Part shown: one piece after another, positions 21,565 to 32,730 of the stretch
Position numbering within the stretch: position 1 is the stretch's first letter
How the letters are laid out: each line of letters starts with the position of its first letter
Assembly: GCF_030272615.1 (NCBI RefSeq)
Contig: NC_081410.1
Coordinates: forward strand, 259,085,533-259,149,532
Direction: 5' to 3'
From: Cryptomeria japonica
Lineage: Eukaryota > Streptophyta > Pinopsida > Cupressales > Cupressaceae
DNA length: 64,000 bases
The notes under the pieces: generated by a model
What the model was told of the DNA's origin: nothing
What the model saw: the letters and a program-made list of their open reading frames with translations, nothing else
Databases searched by the model: none
Translations under genes and position numbers: made by a program

Positions 21565-22500
21565 GAATCATAGTATGTATTGCACAATTTTCTTCTTTTA
21601 CTCTTAATTTCAAGGTTTTATGTTTTTTCTGTTTGGAATTTGGCATCGCTTGAAATAACTCTGTTTTGTGAATAGGAAAAAACCAGCACTCGCTATTGCT
21701 AATTTTCTAATCTAGCCTATGAATCTATGATGCACACTGCAAAACTTAAGGTAGTAAATTTGTATTCTCAAATTCTCTCTTGCTTTAACATTTATGCATT
21801 TCTCTATTTCTAATTACTAGGTTTTAGGCACTACTATTATCTATATTTAATTTGTCATGGCATGAATTAATATTTAATTTTGAACTCTATTTTTTGAACA
21901 GGAGACATCAGACATGTAGCAGATGTAAAATTTATAATACGACCTATGATGGCCATATAAATCTGTGTTGAGTTTGTGATTTTGATGTTGAGTCTTCACA
22001 TGTTGCAAACTTGCAATTCGACCTGAAGCTGTTGTTGCTCCCTTGTTTCTATAAAAGGGAATTCAGGGTCATTTGCAAAGGGTTCTAAAACTTTGTATTC
22101 ACTTTTACATGGACATTGGAGAATCACACATGAGCTGTTGTTGCTCTCTTGTTTCTATAAAAGGGAATTCAGGTTCATTTGCAAAGGGTTCTAAAACTTT
22201 GTATTCACTTTTGCAATTTGCATGGAGAATCACATAGATTGGTGTATTACTATTGAATGAATTGTATCATATGGCTATATTTTGAAAGAATTAATGAAAA
22301 TCAAAGTTCTCAAACATGTCTAAATAAATAATAAACATCTTTGTATCAATGAACACATTATGGTCTTCATTATGCTATTTTAAATATGGAAATAGAAAGT
22401 TCAAAAATACAATTACAAATCAATATTAAATTCTAATTATAAAAAGTAATATGATTTTGTAATATGAATGATGAGATACAGTAATAAGATTAATAAATAC
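21565..22500 (+). other. Non-coding AT-rich 3' flank with possible introns
   Basis: No credible ORF. AACCAGCAC occurs at about 21,545 and again at 21,681, and a pyrimidine tract ending in AACAG precedes GAGACATC near 21,900. These could be remains of intron/exon borders of the split gene, but I cannot establish splice sites. The stretch also holds the duplicated block at 22,027-22,236. Confidence 0.3.
22027..22236. repeat. Tandem duplication, two ~105-bp units
   Basis: Unit 1 (22,027-22,132) and unit 2 (22,133-~22,236) both start AGCTGTTGTTGCTC and share TATAAAAGGGAATTCAGG, GGGTTCTAAAACTTTG and GAGAATCACA in the same order. Only a few substitutions and a short indel separate them. Confidence 0.85.
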
Positions 22501-22507
22501 CAATCAC

Positions 22508-25219
22508 TTACAGTTTCCATTCATCCTCATCAAATTCAGAGCTTTCTTGATTCTTGTCTGTGGTTTCTTCACACTGAGTCTGCATACCTTCATTGAATTG
22601 CATCTCAATGCTACTAGTAGGTCCAGTACATGAGTCAATAGTCCCACTGGCACTTTGGTTTGAAGTGTTTCCCAAACCTCTTCTTTCACATTTGGACCTC
22701 CAGATTTGCAGTGCCCTATCATAAGGAAAAGTGTGGACTTCATACCTAGATGTATAGAGCCTCAAGCAATTTTCCAAATTTTTGTCTCGTTTGTTTCTTA
22801 GCTTTGATTTTAGGAACCCCAAAGCACTAAAAACTCTCTCATCTTCCACCGAACCCAATATCATGGTAAGACATAAATCAGCAAGCGTCAAATATTCTGG
22901 CATTGAATCACACAACTCTGCGTTCTCAGCTATATATTTCCAAAGCTTTGTTACTGATCCCTCTTCGCGAGGGTTCTCCATTTTTCCATATTGTTCTCTC
23001 ATAGTGTATGCAAAATGAGATGATTGCTCTCAAAGCTGAGTTTCTTCTAATATTCCATTTATAGTTACTCCATTCAATTCTCTGGATATGCAAAATTGTT
23101 TTATCAAAGTCAGTAGCTTACTTCAAAAATCAGCTATACTGTTGAGGCTCCAATATTGAGGAAGCACAATAGACATGGCTTCAAGTAGGTTGTCAGGAGG
23201 GAATCTGCTTCTAATTTGTGAGGAAAGATCATAGGCAATTTTCTTCATAGAAGTAGTTACAGTCTCAACAATCTTGTCAAAATCTTCCCTTGTAACTCTT
23301 GCTAGTTGCTTCCTGGAGTGCTTTCCTGGTTCCTCAGGGTTGACCATGGCATAGAAGTACATTGGTATCTTAACTCCCCATACATTGGAACATACCTCCC
23401 TATTTGCAGTGATTTGTAAAAAGTTATCAGGATTGTTCAAATCTATGAGTGTCCTCCACTTAACAAATTTTTCATCAGATAGTGTTCGTTGATTTCGATA
23501 GAGATTGTCGAGGGTCATGCATGTCATCTTACACAGCGTAGCATATTCTGCAATATACAGAACTCTTTTTTGGGCAGCCTTCATAATATTCCTCATTTCC
23601 TCTAGTATGGGCAGAAGAATTGCTAAAGTTAATAGTGTCTCTAGATTACTTAACCTCCGAAGAAGGTCAGGAAATTTTGGTTGTTCTGATTCGTCGTGAG
23701 TTGTGTGAAATAGTCCAATCAAGGATGGATATTCTGAAAAAACTCGATGTGATGGACCATCCAAAGAGATCCATCTAGTATCATTATCCTTGAGAAGCTT
23801 GTTCCCATTAGTTATTCCATCAACAAAGTGTTGAAATTCCATAAATCGCTTGGGACTTCGACAAAAGTGTGAGTAGAGCTCTCTGATTAAAATTTCAATT
23901 TTTTAAACCAAAGCATACTTGCTCACAATTCCAAAAGATAGATTCATTTTGTGAGCCATGTGGTGAATTATAGTAATGTATGGTGCAAATGAAGTTTCAA
24001 TTTTTGTACAAAGACCATTCTTGTGACCTTGCATTACTGAAGCTCCATTTTCTCCAACACACACCAATTTTTTGGCAACCGTCATGTCATCCATACCTCC
24101 ATATTCAATTAAAATTCTCTTTACTAATTGAAATAAATTTTCCGTTGTCGCACTCTCCTTCATTTTAGCAACAGATAGTAGATGAGGTTGGAAAGCATGA
24201 TTCTTTACAGTATAAACATGCATGCATACCCATGAAGTATTGTCTACTGTCGTAACTTCGTATAAAGAAAATGCACTAAAGTTTGACTCTCTTATTTTTT
24301 CCTTTACATCTTCTTTTTCAACCTCAGCAAGACAACTTGCCCATTCCCATCCACTGTTTACTGACCAGTGTCTATTAGGATAGTTAGGAACTTTCAAAAA
24401 GTTTAATAAACCACTAATCAATGGGAAATCTATCATAGCATGCCCTCTGCTCAAAATATAAAAAACAACGCTTAACTGAACAACTTTTCCCAGTTGTTCT
24501 ATTTGCATTGATTTTCCAAAACTAGTTTTAGTAGAACCTTTAACTTCAACAGGTTTCATCTATATTTTCTCATGAAAATAATACTCTTCGGCATTCCTCA
24601 CATGCTTACATTCCTCCTTTGTTTTCCATCGTATCACTAATTTTTCAACTCCATCTATCATTTGTTTTTCATAAACTTTACCCATATGCTTTTCTATGGT
24701 GTCAAATTTTAGCTGCAACCTAATTTCCTTGTTATGTTTCCAAGTGCAAATCTTACACCTGCATTCTATTGGAGGCTCGCCTTCAATTAGATTCTCCCCT
24801 AGTTCAATGAATGGATACTTTGATACCCAATTAATTTGAAAATTCCTCACTGACATATCGCACTCCCGATCCTTTTTTGATTGTGGTTCACTCTTTTTTG
24901 ATATGGCTTTTCTTTTCCCCTTCCGTGCATTATCATCAATGGCATTATCACCCAAGTCGATTATATCATTTTGGCTAACTTGGGCATCTACTAGATAATC
25001 TTCTTCAAGATCATCCTGATCCGAGATATCAGGTTCGCTGTCGTCTTCAACATGCGGTGTAGGTGGCAAATTTTGTACTTGTACTTGTGATGATGTACCT
25101 TCCTAATTTTCACCACAATCTTTTCCAATGCCAAAGTACAAAGACAATGTTCTACTTTTTTTTGGCCTCTCATGGCCTTCCCCACATTCAAGTTTCCTAG
25201 CCCTCTTCCTGTTCGACAT
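22508..25219 (-). pseudogene. hAT transposase, BED finger / ZNF862-like type, degenerate
   Basis: Read from ATG 25,217-25,219 (M-S-N-R-K-R-A-R-K) in pieces broken by TAG (~25,105 and ~24,558), TAA (~23,903), TGA (~23,123) and a frame change. The order is a basic N-terminus, an acidic linker, a BED-like finger (CRCKIC ... IEKHMGK, ~24,690-24,770), an RNase-H-like catalytic region (SLYEVTTVD, VGENGASVMQG, ~24,040-24,270), a DTRW motif (~23,770) and a C-terminal dimerisation domain (LADLCLTMILGSVEDERVFS, ~22,825-22,890). Where the family usually has Asp, I see Tyr in SLYEV and Asn in GENGAS, so the catalytic centre seems lost. hAT transposases cut and paste DNA in the nucleus. Confidence 0.75.
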
Positions 25220-25692
25220 CTCCAACGAAATAAAGGCTGCCAAAAAATATCAATTTGTTGAAGAAGCAATAATAGACTATAATGTATAATATATGTTTCA
25301 TTGGCCCTACGACCTACAATCTAGATGTTTGAGGTCTAAATGTCCCCCTAAGTCCTGACTACTTGGCACTGACGAGTTGCCACTGAATAAAAATGAACTC
25401 AACAATGCAAACAAATATAGATAAATTTAGAATAATATTATAACACTACAAAAATATGATCGCTCACCTTTAGGTCACTAGCAGTCACCAATGCAGTCAA
25501 TAACAATGATTCTCCTTAGTCTAAAAATTGGCTATTGATCAGAATTTAGAGCCTAGAACACACCAGATTGTGTTGAGATAGATCTGATCTTTGCATGTAT
25601 TTATACCAATCCTTATATGGTGAATTCCATGGGAATTTTATATGGTATACAAATATTTCGCGAATCTCGCGTAACTATAACATGACATATAA

Positions 25693-25890
25693 TTTTCGAG
25701 GCGATTATAGGTCATCCAAATACAACTTATGTAAATTTTGAGGCGATTATAGGTCATCCAAATAATTAGAAAATACAATATAGTTGGTGAAAGTTGAGGT
25801 GAATGGAGACACGTGTTGACAAAATATCGGGCGAATTGGGTCCTCCTGGCTAACAAATCTTCACATGCCTATAGGCGAATTATGGTCATC
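25693..25890. repeat. hAT arm repeats
   Basis: GAGGCGATTATAGGTCATCC occurs at ~25,698 and ~25,740 almost unchanged, and a looser copy TAGGCGAATTATGGTCATC at 25,872-25,890. Related CGGCGAT / GGCGAAT words continue to ~26,115. Such subterminal repeats are typical transposase-binding arms in hAT elements. Confidence 0.6.
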
Positions 25891-26113
25891 TATTAAGGCA
25901 ACCTCATAGAGTGTAGGCAAAAAAATTAAGTTTATCGTGTGTCCACCGTATATTGTATTGGCAAAATCATCACATAGAAACATTTAATTGCATAAAACAT
26001 ACGGCGATCGGGCCGTGACTTTGATGGAAATTGATAATGTTTTGGCGACATGGCCACCCCTAGTCAGTACAAAATATTCGCCATTTCCGACATGGCCGAT
26101 GTGAAAAATTCGC

Positions 26114-26312
26114 CCTATTAAAAGATGGTTGTTGAATTGGTCTCACCAAGTCATTATGTACCAAGTCCAATAGTTGTGTAGCTCTCCATGCTATACCTTT
26201 ATCATACTTCTCCTCAAGATGATTACCAAGAATGCATCCCTAGCAAAATAAATTAGAAAATTGAATAGAAAGAAACCCTAGAACCATGTACCATTGATTG
26301 AGCTATTGTAAG
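26114..26312 (-). pseudogene. Copia-F integrase N-terminal fragment
   Basis: The minus strand encodes GCILGNHLEEKYDK ... LDLVHNDL, the stretch between the GAG-pre-integrase finger and the integrase core of plant Copia elements. It includes the first catalytic Asp (VHND). Truncated on its C-terminal side at ~26,114 and on the N-terminal side by the Tat-E insertion. Confidence 0.75.
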
Positions 26313-27449
26313 TGTGTGTGTGAAAAAGGGTCTATAGCTGCAAGCACAACACTTCAATTAAGTCATTACATGTATGGTTAGTAAATCAATAATCAATAAT
26401 AATAAACCATAACAAAGCAACTAATTGCCTTCTAAAAGATGTGAGTATAAGATTGCTCTCAGATTTTTATAAGCAATACCAGTGACTAGACTACACCAAG
26501 ACAAATGATTTAATCTATATGAGGATGATATTAAGCTAAAATGGATGCAAGATGGATGAATAATTCAAGCAATATGGATTGAAGCAATATGAGTAAACAA
26601 AATATGGATGCAAATAATCTAAAAAAGAACAATGTATTCAATGACTCCAACGCAAAAATCAGTGTAATAATAATCTCCAAGCGTGTTCTCAAAAATCTCT
26701 AGGGTGAATTGATTGAGATTTGAAGGCTGAATTTATAGAGAATTACAAGAGAGATGATGAAAAAGCTCAATTTAGGATTAATTGAAAATAATTGAGAAAT
26801 CAAGTTCAGTTAACCTTGAGATAGATTCCAATTATAGTTTAATTGAAATGCATCTAAATTAGAAGTTCAAGTTGCATTAGAAATAAGAATTAATTAATTC
26901 CATGCACTTGTGATAAAAATAGATAAATCTTTGATTTATTCAAGAAAAAGAGTCTTTTTAATGCACTGAACTTCTTTTTCTGAAAAGCTTTGAGTTCCAA
27001 TTTTAGAGAATAATCAATAATTCAATTAATTGCTTTTCTGACTTCAAGTTCTAAATTTAGAAGAAGAAATAATATCTCAAGTTTGATTTCTCTCTCAATT
27101 CAATTCTTTTATTTGATTTTCAATTCAACTCTTGCTTTGTAATTAATTCCTTTTTGTAATAAATTAATTCCTTTTTGCATGATTAATGGCAAATTTATTA
27201 ATTAATTAAATATGCTAGGATATTTAATAAATTATATAGGATAATGGATTAAAATTATTTTCTTGGAATGATTCAATTAATTAAATGAATATTTAATTAA
27301 TATTGAGTAATTGATTCACCATGCGACATTTGATGATTAAAGAATTAATAATGTGCTCAAAGTTTATTTAATTGCCTTTGGTTAAGATCTTGGTGATGTT
27401 GTCGAGATTAGGGGCGCATGGTTTAGATGACCATTTTTAGGGTATTACA
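26313..27449 (-). repeat. Tat-E 3' LTR
   Basis: 1,137 bp ending ATTTTTAGGGTATTACA. The last ~340 bp match 32,455-32,730, including TTGCTTTGTAATTAATTCC and CATTTGATGATTAAAG. Confidence 0.8.
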
Positions 27450-27462
27450 TTTTCCCCTCTTT
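27450..27462 (-). promoter_or_regulatory. Tat-E polypurine tract
   Basis: Minus strand AAAGAGGGGAAAA, directly before the 3' LTR start TGTAATACCC. Confidence 0.8.
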
Positions 27463-28700
27463 GAATTAATGTGCGAGCAGCGCGTTGCTTGAAAGAATAT
27501 GTGATGTCTAGGAGATACTAGTTCTAAACTTGATTGATCACGAACTAGATGAAGAGCAAGGTGTTTAGCTTGATTCAAAGCAATGAAGCTGAATGAGGTC
27601 TGATTAAAGCGATATCGATCTCGAACTTGATTGAACTTAGGAGCAATAGAGAACAAAGATACCGAACTTGAACTTGATTGATCAAGAAGCGGATCTTACT
27701 GATCTAGAACTTGATTGAACTAGATATAGTGAGCAAAGATAAAAATCGACCTTGAACTTGGTTCATCAAGATACGATGAGTGAAAAATAAATTGTCCAGC
27801 TTGATTCGATGCGATGAAACTAAACACTTTCTTAGATTGAGTGTGTGATCGAAGATACTCTTTAAACCCTTGATTGAGTTTAAACAAATAATCAGCTTGA
27901 TGAAAAGCAATGAAATTGATTAACGTTAAGAGATTGATTCAGATGAAGACAAATATTAGCTTGATATGAAGCAATGAAACTGATATGCCCCTAGCAATTG
28001 ATTCAATTCAGATGATCAAGAGATCTCAACTTGATGTAAAGTGATAAAGGTGAGATGCCCCTTAGCAATAAGAATTTGATTGATTTTCTTTAGTTGAAAA
28101 TATTTTTGCTCGACTTTTGATGAAGTTTGAAAATTTTCTCGACTTTGAAGATGTGAGGTCATAAGGTTACGAGTATGCCCCCTTAGGAGCAAAATCGAAA
28201 GATATCGAGGGTACATTATAGGGAATTTTGAGTGACGATAATGATTTGAGCACAAAGAATAATTTTGAGGAATTTTTTAAAAATTTGGCATTAATAAAAA
28301 AGTTGAGTGCAAAGTTGTTGTGTAGAATTAAATTGAGATTCAACGTTGATTGATAAGAAATTGAGCGCAATTTGAAGAAAGAATGAGCTTTTGATAAAAG
28401 GCGCTAAGTGGTCCAAATTGTGAAATTGACTAGGAAAATGCTCTTGAATTCCGATTTCAATCCAAAAAATGGAATCAGAACGGGCGAATTAGCTAAGGGT
28501 ACAATTTTCATGTCCATCAGAGCAAGTTGAAAAATTAGGGTTTTGGCTATATAAGGGGTAAAAGTGTTATTTTCAATTCATTTTAACCCTCCAAGTTTGA
28601 AAAGTCAAAAAGCCTTCTGCGAAGAAAATGGTGGTCCCTACTCATGAGCATTGATTCAAGTGCCAGAGATGACATAATCAACCTTGACACTATGAGCCAG
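27463..28700. other. Tat-E interior with degenerate AGCTTGAT repeats
   Basis: No gene. About five degenerate copies of AGCTTGAT...AAGCAATGAAACTGA lie at ~27,568, 27,798, 27,893, 27,957 and 28,026, several followed by ATGCCCC. Short ORFs here are by-products of the repeat. Confidence 0.5.
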
Positions 28701-28779
28701 CGGTAAGTGATCAATCTTAAGCCTCTTTATGTTCTCAATTTTGAATTTTTTTTTTCGTTTTTCATTTTTTGGCACGTTT

Positions 28780-29000
28780 GAAGTCGACCTTTATCGTTTT
28801 GTCGTGCGAGACAGGATCCTATCTCATACGACAAATTGTTGAAGTTTGTTTTGTCATTTTAGGCCATTAGATTTGTCGTTCTAACCCGACCCTTTTATCA
28901 TACGACAACATGCATAAAAGACCATTTTGTCGTCTGAGGTCTAATCTTTTGTCGTATGGGGATCTTTTATCGTACAAAGCCAAATCCTGACTCATACAAG
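28780..29000. repeat. Inverted TTTTGTCGTATGAG motif array with 38-bp palindrome
   Basis: Bases 28,798-28,835 form a near-perfect inverted repeat centred on GGATCC: TTTGTCGTGCGAGA pairs with TCTCATACGACAAA, the mismatches being G/A only. More copies of TTTGTCGT or its complement ACGACAA follow to ~28,975. The array is directly upstream of the antisense PMD ORF. Confidence 0.8.
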
Positions 29001-29212
29001 TTGCTACCCTTCTGTGTTTTGTCATTTGGGAAACAGTGAGCATTTTTGAAGGTCTAAACTTGAAATTTTAATTTTGCAATTGATGTAGTTGGATTTGTGT
29101 GATGTTTTACTTCTCTTGTAGGCTTATTTGGAATGTTTTTTGATGCTTCATTGTTTGATTTTTGCAAGTTCGATTGCCTCATGTGCTCTTCAGATGTCTT
29201 TATCCTCCTACC

Positions 29213-30973
29213 ATGACATTAGTGTGGCAGTTGTCAAAGGTTGAGTAGGCTTATATTGATTTGTGCAACTTGACACACCTTCTTGGTTTACCAGACATCC
29301 ATGTGAATCATGGAATGCTCACAACATTGGTTGAGTGATTCCATTTAGAGCATAATACCTTCCATTTTCCAGTTGGGGAGATGACTATCACTCCTGAGGA
29401 TGTATATAGGATCCTCTGTATCCCTTTTGTTGGGGATAAGATAGATTACGATACAATGTTGTTACCTGGATTACAGGCAGTTAGGTATGTCTTCAAGGAT
29501 CCTGACATTTTGACATGTTCCATCAGTTGGGACATCATGATGAGCAGATATAGTGAAGAGTTTCCTTTGGCGTGTGTTCTAGCACGTTTTATCAGCTATT
29601 TTTTGCTGCCGGATAGAGGACAATAGGGATTCCAGTGTGGTTGGGGTAGGATGCTAGAGAGATTGATGGAGACCCCTTAGAGGCTTTGCTGGGGTTCTTG
29701 CATATTAGCCCACATGTATCGCGAGATGCATGAGGTTGTGTACAGGGAGGGAAAGAGCATGGCCGCTAGAGTTTTGATTTTATAGGTTTGGGCTTGGGAG
29801 AACCTCCCAGTTTGTCGATTGATTGTTGATGATAGCAGAGAGCCTGGGCAACCGATTATATATAGGTATGCAGATTATGCCACGCAGCCCCATCTGGGGA
29901 AGACCGATTTTTGGCCACAACATCTAGATCACCTTATAGCCGTGATATGGAGACCTTATAGGGACCTAGAGCCATGGGATAACTGGTGATTAGTATGCAG
30001 GGATATTTTTATTACGTGCCCACTTATCAGTAGATCGCAGACTATAGTAGAGAGATTTGTAGTTTCTCGAGTGATGAGGCAATATGGTAGGTGTCAAGGG
30101 ATCTCGCAAGAGTTCATAGTGTATGTGCATTATGCTGATGAGGAGAGGCAAGGATGCTCACCGAGGTTATCCTATGCCTTGAGTATGCAGGAGCTCATTG
30201 GTTTACAGTGCTTGAGATGGAATTACATGGATGATGTTGCAGATGTGGGGGTATTGCCCCAATATAGGGATTGGTTCCAGTAGCATCCATTCCCTAGGTT
30301 CATAGATCTAGCTGAACAGGCTCCTCGCATCGAGGAGATTGAGGATGATGCCCTAACATAGGGATAGGGACAGAGAGTCGAGGCTCTGAGGTGGGTAGCT
30401 GGTGATCCTGGTGCTAGTAGTAGTAGGGTTCCAGCTGGGGTTGGATAGCAGAAGGGTGAGGGCGGATCCCTTGGGAGGATAGGTGTGAGGCTAGGCAGAG
30501 CTAAGGAGGAGAGAGCAGTGTCGAGACAGGTCCAACAGTGGAGGGAGGAGCAGGGTGGAGTTTGAGGTGGAGATGGGGGTGAAGAGCTTGCAAGAGAGAA
30601 GGGGACTGATGCGGGATGGTTGATGAGAGCACATCTTGCGGAGCTGCAGTCACTGCTGACAGTGGCTCAGACTCATTTGGCAAAGTGAGACCGACAACTA
30701 GCAGAGCTTAGGGCTAAGCGCAATCATCAGATCACAGAGATGAGAGCAGAGAGGAGAGAAAAGATAGATGCTTTGCATCAGGAGGTCCTTCACCAGATGA
30801 GTAGGGTGACATACTATGTTGCAGCGTACAATATAGCAGTTCTAGTTGCGCAACAGGTTGTCCCCTACTCATAGTACATGGCACAGTCGGAGGGAGCTTG
30901 GGCACCTTATCAAGATCTCGGTCAGAAGGCTCCACCTCCTCCACCAAGCGATGAGGGAGAGGTTGAGAGCTAG
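29213..30973 (+). pseudogene. Antisense plant-mobile-domain (PMD) ORF of Tat-E
   Basis: About 586 codons from ATG 29,213 to TAG 30,971-30,973, opposite to the element. Many stops interrupt it. It parallels the Tat-A antisense ORF: HLLGLPDI, LVE-stop-FHLEHNTFHF, TITPEDVYRILCIPF, VWAWENLP (after a TAG), and SRVMRQYGRCQGI, the RV-x-RQ-x-G motif of PMD proteins. The C-terminus has a basic segment and an Arg/Gln-rich coiled coil. The stops sit mostly where the relative has Gln or Trp. Likely a decayed member of the same family as 16,507-18,351. Confidence 0.7.
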
Positions 30974-31100
30974 ATATTCTTTTTGTAGATCTGATATTGT
31001 TTTGTAGACATACCCATTTTTTGTAGCCTATACGATTCTTGCTCCGATGGGAGTTTGTATATGTCATTTGACATCGTTTTGTACTCTGAGACTTTATATG

Positions 31101-31132
<32 letters not shown>

Positions 31133-32370
31133 TCAATTTGACTTCATTGTACTTGTGTTGATTCATTTATGAGATGCTTTTTATATGCTTTATTCTACAT
31201 GTATGCATTTCTTTCACTATGGATGTATATAATGCAAATGATCATGGATGTCTATTTTTCTTTCTTTTCATATGCAAATAAATGAATGTGAATGAGTAAT
31301 GAGTAATGTAAATTTTTCATTTTTCTATGCAATAAGATAAATGCAAATGAGTAATAATGAAATTTATGAATCTATATAAAATGTTTATGTATGCAGCTAA
31401 CATCTCAAAAACACATGTACTCGATCGAAGAAATGATGAAAAATAGACCACTTAGCGAAGAAATGATGATGCATCTAGCTCTCATAAAATTAAGAGATCA
31501 TTATTATCACATCGAAATCACTCTAGATTCACAAAAAATAGAATGAAATGCAAAATGATATGCAAAATGAAACCTAAACCTAGTCACTGGACTTATAATG
31601 CTTAAGATTCATCACTGAGCATAATGAACATAACAGACAGATTAGAGTTCCTTTCTTTTCAATGTGCAATATTTATTATCTTGTCCGTAATGACCCTTTT
31701 TTCGTTCATATCCTTGGACAGATTTCGCAAGGACCCGAATTGCATCATAAAGAAATTCCCTCAAAATAGACAAAGAAATGGTGTAGAACTCCCTGTAGCA
31801 TACAAATAAGCGGAGTCTGAGGCGATTTCACCTTGATGTGAAGGCTCTTATCATAGACACCCAGCTAAATTTATGTTTCCAGATCATTGGGATCATTCCT
31901 ACAAGCAAAAAACAAAGAAAATATTATGCCCCCAATCCTTGCTCCTCTTAGTCACGATAGATTTCCTTAAGTTACTCAGAGGGATAATAATCGAAAACCA
32001 ATATAAAAGACAACACACAAAGAAAATTTTCATGCATAGCTCAAACTCTTTAGTGATTGTTTTCCACTATGTTGTTTTGCCTATGAACTCAGTGATAAAA
32101 CTCTTCAGTAGTCAGGAGACAGGTGACTGACTCGGAGTGGACGACCAGGTTTCACTAACGGAAAGATGAATTGGTTGATATTTCTTTGGACACGTAAATT
32201 GCTCAGTCGATTACCCTAAGACTAGGACATTGATAAGTTTCAAGCCACGAGGGTTCCAACGAACTAGGATGTCATGAAATTGACTGAAATATATGTACAA
32301 GCAAAAGCAAAGATGCAAGAAAATGAGAATGCCAACTTTGTGTTGATAGATGGAGTGCTTGAGTACAAGA
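30974..32370. other. Tat-E interior downstream of PMD ORF
   Basis: AT-rich with no sustained ORF. A pure (AT)14 run lies at 31,101-31,128. Short frames at 31,624-31,809 and 31,873-32,130 lack motifs and I do not call them. Confidence 0.45.
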
Positions 32371-32450
32371 GGCGCTTGTTTACCAGGTTTTCACCTGCTT
32401 GGCAAAGATTCTTTTTTTTTACCAAGGTGCCTGTTTACCAGGTTTTCACC
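32371..32450 (-). promoter_or_regulatory. Paired hairpin motif (copy in Tat-E)
   Basis: On the minus strand, two units (32,426-32,450 and 32,371-32,395) of GGTGAAAACC, then CTGGTAAACA, then GGCACC or AGCGCC. Same layout as 14,330-14,394. The unit nearer the LTR can form the CCTG/CAGG stem and the other only partly. Confidence 0.6.
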
Positions 32451-32454
32451 AGGG

Positions 32455-32730
32455 CAATTTCTCTCTTTATTTTTTTAATTTTTTTAATTTTTGATTTAAC
32501 TCTTGCTTTGTAATTAATTCCTCTTTTATAATAAATTAATTCCTTTTTGCATGATTAAATATGGTAGGATATTTAATGGCAAATTTAGTAATTGATTTGC
32601 CATGTGACATTTGATGATTAAAGAATTAATAATGTGCTCAAAGTTGATTTAATTTCCTTTGGTTAGGACCTTGGTGATGTTGTCGAGATTAGAGGCCCAT
32701 GGTTTAGATGACCATTTTTAGGGTATTACA
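32455..32730 (-). repeat. Tat-E 5' LTR, truncated
   Basis: Only the ~275 bp at the outer end remain, matching 27,107-27,449 with an internal deletion. The inner boundary at ~32,455 meets the hairpin motif region. Confidence 0.7.

Larger units (their letters stand above)
22501..26070 (-). mobile_element. Decayed hAT-type DNA transposon (limits approximate)
   Basis: Contains the transposase remnant 22,508-25,219 and, on its right, a ~850-bp non-coding arm with repeated GGCGATTATAGGTCATCC words. The right end may be the CCACCCCTAG at ~26,048-26,057, which on the minus strand starts CTAGGGGTGG, a typical hAT-like end. I found no matching left terminal repeat and no 8-bp duplication, so the limits are provisional. 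Confidence 0.5.
26313..32730 (-). mobile_element. Tat-E: deleted Tat-like element with antisense PMD ORF
   Basis: The left LTR starts TGTGTGTGTG (26,313) and the right LTR ends GGGTATTACA (32,730). GTAAG is duplicated at 26,308-26,312 and 32,731-32,735, in the Copia-F integrase. On the minus strand the LTR begins TGTAATACCCTAAAAATGG, related to TGTAGACACCTAAAAATGG of Tat-A. The 5' LTR keeps only ~275 bp and then runs straight into the 3'-region hairpin motif, so the rest of the LTR, primer site, gag and any pol are deleted. The antisense PMD ORF, polypurine tract and complete 3' LTR remain. Confidence 0.8.
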
